From UBA7672 sp035995285 (GTDB lineage Bacteria; Pseudomonadota; Alphaproteobacteria; Caulobacterales; Hyphomonadaceae): 9,477 bases of DNA. Location of the stretch: positions 1 through 9,477 of the forward strand of contig DASYKO010000032.1 of NCBI GenBank assembly GCA_035995285.1, in the 5' to 3' direction. Below are positions 1 to 5,469 of this stretch, piece by piece (within the stretch, counting starts at the first letter, position 1; each line of letters opens with the position of its first letter). A model generated the notes under the pieces. That model was not told where the DNA came from, searched no databases, and was given only the letters and a program-made list of their open reading frames with translations. Both the position numbers and the translations under genes were made by a program.

Positions 1-42
1 GAGGAACGCCGCCGCAAGGCGCGGGCGATTTCCGGCGGCTGA
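1..42 (+). CDS. C-terminal tail of a possible upstream gene (partial)
   Basis: Reading frame 1 is open from the window edge and ends at TGA 40-42, giving a 13-residue tail, EERRRKARAISGG. A basic/acidic run ending in a small flexible tail is common at protein C-termini, and its end leaves a gap of about 117 bases before the convergent gene that ends at 160. The piece is too short to identify a product, and a chance open frame at the edge cannot be excluded. A weak 5-bp hairpin (CGGCT 36-40 with AGCCG 48-52) overlaps the stop codon. Confidence 0.3.
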   Translation, partial: EERRRKARAISGG

Positions 43-115
43 AGAAAAGCCGGACGCATCTCTTGTCGGATGCTGCCCGGCCGTTGGAGACGGTTGGTCG
101 TGGGGAGGAAATCGC

Positions 116-136
116 CCGGCGCTGCATCGGCGCCGG
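116..136. terminator. GC-rich hairpin between convergent gene ends
   Basis: CCGGCGC (116-122) pairs perfectly with GCGCCGG (130-136) around a 7-base loop. It lies 24 bases past the stop codon of the minus-strand glutathione S-transferase gene and downstream of the possible plus-strand gene ending at 42. There is no U-tract on either side, so intrinsic termination is uncertain; it may serve as a weak bidirectional terminator or an mRNA 3'-end stabiliser. Confidence 0.35.
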
Positions 137-159
137 ATCGTCTTCGGGGAGGAGCGGTC

Positions 160-912
160 TTACGCCGCCTGTCTGGTATCTTCGCTCGTGATGCCCGCAT
201 CCCATTCGAACTCGGGATAGAAGCGGTCGAACATGCGGGAGACGTAGGCGACCAGCGTCGGGAATCTGATCGCCTGATCGCGCAGGGGCGAGGGGAAATA
301 CGGCGTCATCGCGCCGGCCAGCGTTGCGAACACGAAGGCGTCCGCCCCACACGGCTCATCGCCCATCAGGAAGGGCTTGCCCGCGAGGAAGACTTCGAGC
401 GCCTTGAGTGAGCGTACGCCCAGGCCAACGATCTCCGCCTCCGTGTGCCGCGCGATCCCCTTCGCGGCCATGTTCTTGCGCACCTGCTCCTGCAGATCGC
501 GCTTGAAGTCTTCGCGCACGCCGTCCGGCATGTCGTTGAACCACTGGCCCGGGCCGCGCTCGAAATTGTCGGGCTTGAGCCAGCGGAAATAGCCCACCGC
601 CGGCCCCAGCTCATGCTCCACCATCATCTCAATCGCCAGCGCCGTGGCGCGGCCGAACGGCGTCAGCCCCTCGTCGAGATCGACGCCATACTCGCCCTCG
701 ATGTGAAAGCGGATGAAAGTCGAATCCCCGATCAGCCGGCCGCCATCGTCGATGAACGGGATCTGCCCCTTCGGGCTCTCCTCCGGCATCGCCTGGCGCC
801 TGGTGTAGTCGAGCCCAGCCATCTTCAGATGGATCTCGGTCTTGGTGACAAATGGGCTCACCTCGGGAAGGCCCCACATCTCGCCGCCGCCTGACAGTAT
901 GATTTTCGACAT
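160..912 (-). CDS. Metaxin/FAXC-like glutathione S-transferase family protein
   Basis: The 250-residue length suits a two-domain cytosolic GST. Residues 1 to about 75 resemble the thioredoxin-like N-domain: GQIPFI (49-54) carries the expected cis-proline P52, and DS at 63-64 matches the acidic-Ser pair that holds the gamma-glutamyl group of glutathione. Residues from about 85 to 235 look like the all-helical C-domain, ending in a typical FLMGDEPCGADAF segment (181-193). The N-terminal segment around EVSPFVTKTEIHLKMAGLDY is closer to the metaxin/FAXC branch than to classical GSTs, by recollection of the family. There is no signal peptide, so it should be cytoplasmic; the substrate cannot be told. 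The start is supported by AGGAG six bases upstream. It is the last gene of a minus-strand operon, 30 bases after the ABM protein gene, which suggests conjugation or reduction of a reactive or quinone-like compound. This pathway link is inference. Confidence 0.87.
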   Translation of the reverse strand: MSKIILSGGGEMWGLPEVSPFVTKTEIHLKMAGLDYTRRQAMPEESPKGQIPFIDDGGRLIGDSTFIRFHIEGEYGVDLDEGLTPFGRATALAIEMMVEHELGPAVGYFRWLKPDNFERGPGQWFNDMPDGVREDFKRDLQEQVRKNMAAKGIARHTEAEIVGLGVRSLKALEVFLAGKPFLMGDEPCGADAFVFATLAGAMTPYFPSPLRDQAIRFPTLVAYVSRMFDRFYPEFEWDAGITSEDTRQAA

Positions 913-942
913 CGCCCTCTCCTCTTGTCCCTGCTGCTGATC

Positions 943-1254
943 TCAATCGACCACTTGCGTGTAGGTCGTCTCTTTAGGCGGCCCCGAGACGAACGGCTTG
1001 ATCGCGCTTGCCATCCCGTTGCCCATCCACCACGCGAAGAACTTCTTGTTCGCGTCCTCGCTCACCCAGCGCTCGAGATAGAACACCCGGTCCGGGCGCG
1101 AGGGATCGACCAGAACGTCGAACTGCAGGTTGCCCTCGTATTGCCGGATCACCGGCGCCTGTTTCGCCGACTCAGCGATGAACTCGTCCCGTTTTTCCGG
1201 GATCACTGCGATCTCGATGACCGCCACGAAAATCCCTGCCGCCAACCCGATCAT
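943..1254 (-). CDS. Antibiotic biosynthesis monooxygenase (ABM) domain protein, possible quinol monooxygenase
   Basis: A 103-residue protein with the layout of a single ABM domain of the dimeric alpha-beta-barrel type. A first beta strand (about 6-18) is followed by helix PEKRDEFIAESAKQAP (19-34), then strand LQFDVLVD (43-50), a PSRPD turn (51-55), strand VFYLERWVSED (57-67) and a C-terminal helix with FFAWWMG (72-78). The tail TYTQVVD (97-103) would be the last strand. The strand-turn-strand carrying VLVD..RPD...YLERW is the usual signature of the family. Such proteins oxidise quinol-like or polyketide aromatics without a bound cofactor, or act as small-ligand binding folds; the real substrate is unknown. 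The start at 1254 is supported by AGGGAG six bases upstream. It sits second in the operon, between a truncated paralogue (27 bases upstream) and the glutathione S-transferase (30 bases downstream). Confidence 0.85.
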   Translation of the reverse strand: MIGLAAGIFVAVIEIAVIPEKRDEFIAESAKQAPVIRQYEGNLQFDVLVDPSRPDRVFYLERWVSEDANKKFFAWWMGNGMASAIKPFVSGPPKETTYTQVVD

Positions 1255-1281
1255 GTTCGTCTCCCTTTTCGATTGCTGGTT

Positions 1282-1491
1282 TCAGATGCTGTCCGTCGCG
1301 GCTTCGGCCTGGCCGAGCTCGACGATCTCGGGCCGCTCGGCGTCGACCAGCACTTCGGACTGGATGCCGACCTCTTCCCGGCGGCCGGGCGCGACCTGGC
1401 TGGGACCGTCCGTCATCAGGCCGGACCCGTTGCTCATGACAGCGATGATTTCGAGGACTGCGAGGAGGATGGTGAGTGTCAGGCCCTTCAT
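1282..1491 (-). CDS. Small protein, likely C-terminally truncated duplicate of the ABM protein
   Basis: A 69-residue protein, first in the minus-strand operon. I chose ATG 1491 over the longer frame from 1599 because AAGGGA (1501-1506) lies 9 bases before it and because the extra N-terminus would cross the candidate operator. Aligned without gaps to the ABM protein encoded at 943-1254, it shares about 20 of 69 positions, including AVxEI (11-15), Q32, R37, E40, Q44, VLVD (47-50), RP (53-54) and V57. The leader is also alike (AAGGGAAAC versus AAGGGAGAC). It stops where the ABM domain would continue into YLERW and the C-terminal helix, so about 35 residues are missing and the barrel could not close. 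Reading the other two frames near the end does not restore the missing part, so a plain deletion or erosion is more likely than a frameshift. Its hydrophobic N-terminus (LTLTILLAVLEIIAV) could instead act as a membrane segment or signal. It may be a decaying gene or a repurposed small protein. Confidence 0.6.
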   Translation of the reverse strand: MKGLTLTILLAVLEIIAVMSNGSGLMTDGPSQVAPGRREEVGIQSEVLVDAERPEIVELGQAEAATDSI

Positions 1492-1571
1492 TTTCTTGTT
1501 TCCCTTATTTTCTGGGTTTTTGGGAGGTCGGGTTGCTGTTTTCAGTCTGTTGCCACATACCTGCCAGAGGC

Positions 1572-1595
1572 CTGCTGACAGCATGGTGTCAGCAG
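1572..1595. promoter_or_regulatory. Candidate operator: perfect 9-bp inverted repeat in the divergent intergenic region
   Basis: CTGCTGACA (1572-1580) and TGTCAGCAG (1587-1595) form a perfect dyad with a 6-base spacer. It sits 21 bases before the regulator's start codon and 80 bases before the start of the divergent 69-residue gene. HTH-WYL (YafY-like) regulators commonly bind dyads next to their own gene and control a divergent neighbour, so this is the natural candidate for its binding site. If the -10-like TAGATA at 1604 is used, the dyad covers the -35 region, which would fit autorepression. Binding itself is inferred. Confidence 0.5.
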
Positions 1596-1603
1596 CCACC
1601 CTG

Positions 1604-1609
1604 TAGATA
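1604..1609 (+). promoter_or_regulatory. Possible -10 box giving a leaderless regulator mRNA
   Basis: TAGATA lies 7 bases before the regulator's ATG at 1617. No Shine-Dalgarno-like purine run precedes that ATG: the bases between are AAAATTC. A transcript started from this box would begin at or next to the ATG, so translation would be leaderless, a pattern known in alphaproteobacteria. No good -35 hexamer is present at 16-18 bases; the spot is occupied by the inverted repeat. The box is short and could be chance. Confidence 0.3.
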
Positions 1610-1616
1610 AAAATTC

Positions 1617-2366
1617 ATGCGCAAGGCCGACCGACTCTTCGAGATCATCCAGATCCTCCGCCGCTCCAAAAAGCCGGTGACGGCGGACGCAATGGCGGCC
1701 GAACTCGAGACATCGAAGCGATCCGTCTATCGAGACATCTCTGCGTTGCTGGCCCAGCGCGTGCCCATCCGCGGCGAGGCAGGCATCGGCTATGTGCTCG
1801 ACAAGGGGCTCGACATGCCGCCCCTCATGCTGACAACCGACGAGATCGAAGCGGCCGTGCTCGGCGCGCAATGGGTGATCAACCGCGGCGACCTGCAGCT
1901 GGCCAAGGCCGCGCAGGACCTGCTGTCAAAGATCGAATCGTCCGTGCCCGATCGCCTGCGCCCTTACATCGCCGAGCCTGCTGCGCGCGTCGTGCCCGCG
2001 TGGGAGCGCGCCAACGACAAGATCGATCTCGGCATGGTGCGCGGCGCCATTCACGCGCAACGCAAGATCCTGCTGGACTACCAGGACGCGCAGGGCCGCG
2101 CGACCAACCGCACCATCTGGCCGATCATGCTCGGCTATTACGAAACCACACGGCTGATCTGCGCCTGGTGCGAAACGCGGAAGGATTTCCGCTCCTTCCG
2201 CTCCGACCGCATCGTCTCCGCCGCCGTGCTCGACGACCGCTTCCCCGAACGCCCGGCAGCCCTCCGCGTGAAATGGCGCAAGGCCATGGAAGCAGACTGG
2301 AAGAAGCGGCAGGCGGAGAAGGAAGCGAAAGCGCAACAAGAAAAAGAAGTCGGCGCGCCTAGCTAG
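1617..2366 (+). CDS. YafY/DeoR-type HTH-WYL transcriptional regulator
   Basis: A 249-residue regulator. Residues 1-60 form a winged helix-turn-helix of the HTH_11 type: RKADRLFEIIQILRR (2-16), then TADAMAAELETSKRSVYRDI (22-41), whose second half with SVYRD is the recognition helix, and the wing GEAGIGYVL (53-61). Residues about 137-210 match a WYL domain, ending in the hallmark DFRSFRSDRI (190-199) preceded by CAWCETR. The Trp-Tyr-Leu position itself reads TTRLI (177-181), so the eponymous triplet is not kept. WYL domains sense ligands, often nucleotides or small metabolites; none can be named here. The last 35 residues are a highly charged Lys/Glu tail. It is transcribed away from the ABM/GST operon with a candidate operator between, so it probably controls that operon and itself. 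No Shine-Dalgarno sequence is visible before the ATG, but the N-terminus from this start fits the family exactly. Confidence 0.9.
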   Translation: MRKADRLFEIIQILRRSKKPVTADAMAAELETSKRSVYRDISALLAQRVPIRGEAGIGYVLDKGLDMPPLMLTTDEIEAAVLGAQWVINRGDLQLAKAAQDLLSKIESSVPDRLRPYIAEPAARVVPAWERANDKIDLGMVRGAIHAQRKILLDYQDAQGRATNRTIWPIMLGYYETTRLICAWCETRKDFRSFRSDRIVSAAVLDDRFPERPAALRVKWRKAMEADWKKRQAEKEAKAQQEKEVGAPS

Positions 2367-2397
2367 CCGCGACAAGCGCGAGTACGTTCACCTCGCT

Positions 2398-2416
2398 TGC
2401 TCGACACGCGCGAGCA
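2398..2416 (+). terminator. Small hairpin after the regulator gene
   Basis: TGCTCG (2398-2403) pairs with CGAGCA (2411-2416) around a 7-base loop, 31 bases after the regulator's stop codon. No U-tract follows beyond a short ATTTCT. It may end the regulator transcript, but the stem is short. The rest of the gap to 2500 shows a direct ATCGAA pair near 2430 and nothing else I can call. Confidence 0.28.
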
Positions 2417-2499
2417 GCCATTTCTCACGTATCGAAATCGAACCAATCGGGCTGGAGGACCTTCTTCGAACGCAACATTGATTCAACAAGGAGCATGAG

Positions 2500-4050
2500 A
2501 TGGACTTGTCACATCTTCGCACGCTGTGTGCGGATCTGCAGACTAGCCTGCTGAACACTGCTCGCCTGAGACATCTGTTTTTTGCCTTGGCCGCCTATGC
2601 CGGCATCGCCTTTTCCGCCACCGCCCAGACACTCACCAATCAGTGGACCGACAGCCTCACGGGCTCATATGCCGGCTCTACTCAACTGGCCCCCAGCATT
2701 CCTGTCGGCTGGGGCTACATGGACCCGATGGTGGCGATGATCGGCAGCGATCAGTACGCCCCGCTATTCCATAACTGCAACGTCGAGAACGAGGCGCTGG
2801 TCGATGAGATGAATCATGTCGACGACCGGCCGTATCGCTATTGCATTTATCTCGTGAAGAATGGCGATGTCGTTTCGAACCTGGTCGACATGGCGACATT
2901 CGGCCTTGGAACGGAGCCCTCTCCGCCCAACCGGCGGCACGCCTATCAGCCGCCAATGCTGTTTGCACATGATGGCAAGATATTCATGGCCTACTGGGTC
3001 TACACGCCAGGAACCGGCTCGGTCATCCAGCTGCTCAAGTTTGATCCGGCCAATCCGCCGGGCTGGACGGTGGTGTCGACCTACAATTCGGGCAGCGCCG
3101 GTCTGAATTACCTTGGCGGCGCGATGAGCGCGGGCGGCGACATCGTCATCGCCGGATATTCGCAGACCTCGGGCCTGCAAACGCTGTTGGCCGTCAAGAC
3201 CTCCCCACCCTACACAACCTGGCAGACGCCCCAGATCGTCACGCAATACACCACCGTTGCGCACACGCCGCTCTATCCGCATGTCGCGATCAAAGACGAC
3301 GACAAGATCAGCATCCTCGCCGTCCTCCACAACGGCACGTCCTGCGGATCAAACGTCTGGACCGCTTACAAGAATGTGGTTGTCTACGAGGGATACTATG
3401 GATCGCCCATCAACGCCCTCTGGAGCGATGCATCAGGCGATGTCGTGATCGATCCGAATTACGCCGGCGACAATTGTTACTACAATGCGCAGCGTTTCCC
3501 GCTCGACCATTTCTACGATCCCGCTTCGGATGCCGTCTATTCGATCGTCCGCTCGCAGGAACTGACAGCAGGCTATGATCTGTCCGACAGCGTACAGGAC
3601 AAGATGGCGGCCAACGCCCCCTACACAAGGACGTTCAAGCTCTACAAGGACGGCGCGCTGATCCACGGCAATCTGGCGTCGCTCTTCTCGAGCTATTTTG
3701 CCGATACGAACCAGGGCGGCACGGCAATCGATTCCATGTCGATGACCCGGCTGTCGAACGGCGAATTCGTCATCTTCGCAAACAGCCGCGGCCCCGGCGC
3801 GTCGGGGGGATCGGCATGGACGTGGCAGAATATCGGCGTGACCTGGTCAAGCGACCTCAGCACATTTGCCACGCCACAATATCTGACGACGTCATTCGGC
3901 GCCGGTCATGCTGTGAAAGTGGCCCAACCGGCCAAGAACGGGTCGGGTACTATTTCCACGCTCGACTTCTTCACCTCAGGCAACCTCTACAACCCGAGCG
4001 ATATCTATCACTCCCACCAGTACACATACCGCCACTACACGCTGAACTAG
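2500..4050 (+). CDS. Secreted protein of unknown function with beta-propeller-like repeats
   Basis: A 516-residue exported protein. The start is supported by AAGGAG six bases upstream. The long basic N-region is followed by a hydrophobic stretch (about 26-39) and an ATA cleavage site before Q43. The mature part is rich in Tyr, Trp, Ser, Thr and Gly and has exactly four cysteines (C93, C115, C282, C326), enough for two disulfides in the periplasm or outside the cell. At least four segments share one pattern, a strand, a turn with D/N and G, and a second strand with an aromatic or aliphatic end: 151-166 (MLFAHDGKIFMAYW), 206-221 (GGDIVIAGYS), 260-276 (KDDDKISILAVL) and 414-429 (RLSNGEFVIFANS). 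These resemble blades of a sialidase/BNR-type propeller. I do not recognise the family by name, and no catalytic residues can be assigned. The gene stands alone, with hairpins on both sides, and its base composition is lower in GC than its neighbours (about 52% in 3361-3420 against about 65% in a sample from the TPR gene), which hints at separate ancestry. Confidence 0.85.
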   Translation: MDLSHLRTLCADLQTSLLNTARLRHLFFALAAYAGIAFSATAQTLTNQWTDSLTGSYAGSTQLAPSIPVGWGYMDPMVAMIGSDQYAPLFHNCNVENEALVDEMNHVDDRPYRYCIYLVKNGDVVSNLVDMATFGLGTEPSPPNRRHAYQPPMLFAHDGKIFMAYWVYTPGTGSVIQLLKFDPANPPGWTVVSTYNSGSAGLNYLGGAMSAGGDIVIAGYSQTSGLQTLLAVKTSPPYTTWQTPQIVTQYTTVAHTPLYPHVAIKDDDKISILAVLHNGTSCGSNVWTAYKNVVVYEGYYGSPINALWSDASGDVVIDPNYAGDNCYYNAQRFPLDHFYDPASDAVYSIVRSQELTAGYDLSDSVQDKMAANAPYTRTFKLYKDGALIHGNLASLFSSYFADTNQGGTAIDSMSMTRLSNGEFVIFANSRGPGASGGSAWTWQNIGVTWSSDLSTFATPQYLTTSFGAGHAVKVAQPAKNGSGTISTLDFFTSGNLYNPSDIYHSHQYTYRHYTLN

Positions 4051-4059
4051 GAACGGGCT

Positions 4060-4086
4060 GCCGGCGCTGCACGCTGCGGCGCCGGC
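4060..4086 (+). terminator. Strong GC hairpin just after the secreted-protein gene
   Basis: GCCGGCGC (4060-4067) pairs perfectly with GCGCCGGC (4079-4086) around an 11-base loop, starting 10 bases after the stop codon. The stem is all G:C. A U-tract is missing, as is common for alphaproteobacterial terminators. Position and stability argue for a 3'-end structure that ends or protects the transcript and separates it from the next gene at 4257. The remaining bases 4087-4256 show no convincing promoter. Confidence 0.5.
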
Positions 4087-4256
4087 TAGCCATCGCATGC
4101 GAACCGACATTCCTTCCGTGGCGACGCCCTGACGGTGCGTAACTTCACGAGCGCGTAAATCGCCTCGACATCGCGCGTGAGTGTGCCAGCTTCCCTCAGA
4201 GCACCTCGGGAAAACAACCACGGGCGAAAAATTCGGGGATGTGAGGAGGAACCATC

Positions 4257-5303
4257 ATGCGTCACGCTCTCGCGTGTATCGCCGCGGCGTTCGTCATCGC
4301 TGCTAGCGCCAGCGCACAGATCCCGCGCACGAAGGAAGGCAAGCCCGATTTCCAGGGCGTCTGGTCCAACGCCTCCATCACCAAGATCGAGCGCCCTGCC
4401 GAGTTCAAGGACCTCGTCATCTCCGAGGCGGACGCAAAGAAATGGGAACAGGACGCCGCCACTGTCGCCGCCGCCGACCAGGCCGCGACTGACCCCAGCA
4501 AGGGCGCCCCTGCCGCGAACGAAGATCCCGCCGGCTACAACTTCTTCTGGATCGATCCGGGCAAAAAGGTCGGCAAGGTCAACGGCACCTACCGCTCCTC
4601 ATGGATCACCGATCCACCGAATGGAAAAGTGCCCTACACGCAGGCCGGCCGCGTGGCGATGATGAAGCCGCTCGCCACCTTCAACAAGTACGACAACCCG
4701 GAAGAGCGCATCCCGATCGAGCGCTGTCTCATCGGCTTTGCCTCTACCGGCGGCCCGCCCATGCTGAATGCGCTCTACAACAACCACCAGCAATTCATCC
4801 AGACGCCGGACTATATCGCCATCAACGTCGAGATGGTGCACGACACCCGCATCCTGCGCATCGACGGCGCACACAATCCTCCCGACATCCGCCAGTATCT
4901 CGGCAACACGGTCGCGCGCTGGGAGGGCGATACGCTGATTGCTGAAACGGTCGGCTTCAAGCCGATGGAAGCCGTGCGCGTCGACTTCGGCGTTTTCATC
5001 TACATCTCGCCCGATTCAAAAGTCACCGAGCGCTTTACCCTGCAGGACAAGGACACGATCCTCTATCAGTTCACGGTCGAGGATCCGGCCGCCTACACCC
5101 AGCCCTGGAAGGGCGAGCTCACCTTCCAGCGCAGCAAGGAGCGGCTCTACGAATATGCTTGCCACGAGGGCAACTACGCCGTCCCCCACATCCTCGGCGG
5201 CGCCCGCGAAATGGAACGCACCGGCCGCAAGGAACCGGTGATCACCAGCGGCATCGGCAGGCTCGACAGGCCGTCCGAGACCAACATGCCGAAGAAGCAG
5301 TGA
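4257..5303 (+). CDS. Secreted protein of a widespread uncharacterised family (DFQGVW / RWEGDTL / EYACHEGNY motifs)
   Basis: A 348-residue exported protein. GAGGAGGA ends 6 bases before the ATG, which fixes the start. A signal peptide covers residues 1-20 with an ASA site before Q21. The mature protein opens with RTKEGKPDFQGVW (24-36), a motif found at the N-terminus of many secreted proteins of Acidobacteria and Proteobacteria. Further family marks are ERCL (155-158), YNNHQQFIQTPDY (174-186), a following EMVHDTRIL (192-200), YLGNTVARWEGDTL (214-227), TERFTLQDKDTILYQFTVEDP (split across 257-277) and EYACHEGNY (299-307). I recall this set from many proteins labelled hypothetical, with no proven function. 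Cysteines C157 and C302 in the mature part could pair, and histidines H177, H195 and H303 are conserved-looking, but a catalytic role is only a guess. It has no operon partner: the gene before is separated by a hairpin and the gene after is convergent. Confidence 0.9.
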   Translation: MRHALACIAAAFVIAASASAQIPRTKEGKPDFQGVWSNASITKIERPAEFKDLVISEADAKKWEQDAATVAAADQAATDPSKGAPAANEDPAGYNFFWIDPGKKVGKVNGTYRSSWITDPPNGKVPYTQAGRVAMMKPLATFNKYDNPEERIPIERCLIGFASTGGPPMLNALYNNHQQFIQTPDYIAINVEMVHDTRILRIDGAHNPPDIRQYLGNTVARWEGDTLIAETVGFKPMEAVRVDFGVFIYISPDSKVTERFTLQDKDTILYQFTVEDPAAYTQPWKGELTFQRSKERLYEYACHEGNYAVPHILGGAREMERTGRKEPVITSGIGRLDRPSETNMPKKQ

Positions 5304-5344
5304 GCCCTCGCGCCAGCATCAAACAGGAGATGCTGCGAAGATCG

Positions 5345-5436
5345 CCTTGGTGTCTTCGTGTGACCTTCGTGTCTTCGTGTTGAAAACTTCGGGCGGCGGG
5401 CGCGGGTAGAAAGACTCCAACACAAAGACACTAAGG
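5345..5436. repeat. Intergenic repeat element with imperfect terminal inverted repeats and CTTCGTGT copies
   Basis: The 18-mer at 5345-5362 (CCTTGGTGTCTTCGTGTG) matches the reverse complement of 5419-5436 at 15 of 18 positions. Inside the left end the octamer CTTCGTGT occurs three times, at 5354, 5365 and 5373, followed by TTGAAAAC. The middle (5383-5418) is unrelated and GC-rich. The element fills most of the 166-base gap between two convergent genes, where it could also fold as a bidirectional terminator-like structure. Repeats of the form GTGTCTTCGTGT are familiar from intergenic regions of many proteobacterial genomes, by recollection. I see no coding potential. Confidence 0.65.
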
Positions 5437-5469
5437 GGCCGGCGCTGATCTCGACACCGCACCAGCCGC

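Noticed and set aside
1492..1599. Extended N-terminus for the 69-residue protein, starting at 1599
   Set aside because: The extra residues are basic and polar, would cross the candidate operator, and have no ribosome site, while ATG 1491 has one and aligns exactly with the ABM protein's start.
4087..4256. Regulatory RNA or riboswitch before the 348-residue secreted protein
   Set aside because: I found no long conserved-looking helices or known aptamer core apart from the hairpin belonging to the gene before it.
5345..5436. CRISPR-like array from the repeated CTTCGTGT units
   Set aside because: The units are 8 bases long with 0-3 bases between them, there are no spacers of constant length, and no cas gene is nearby.
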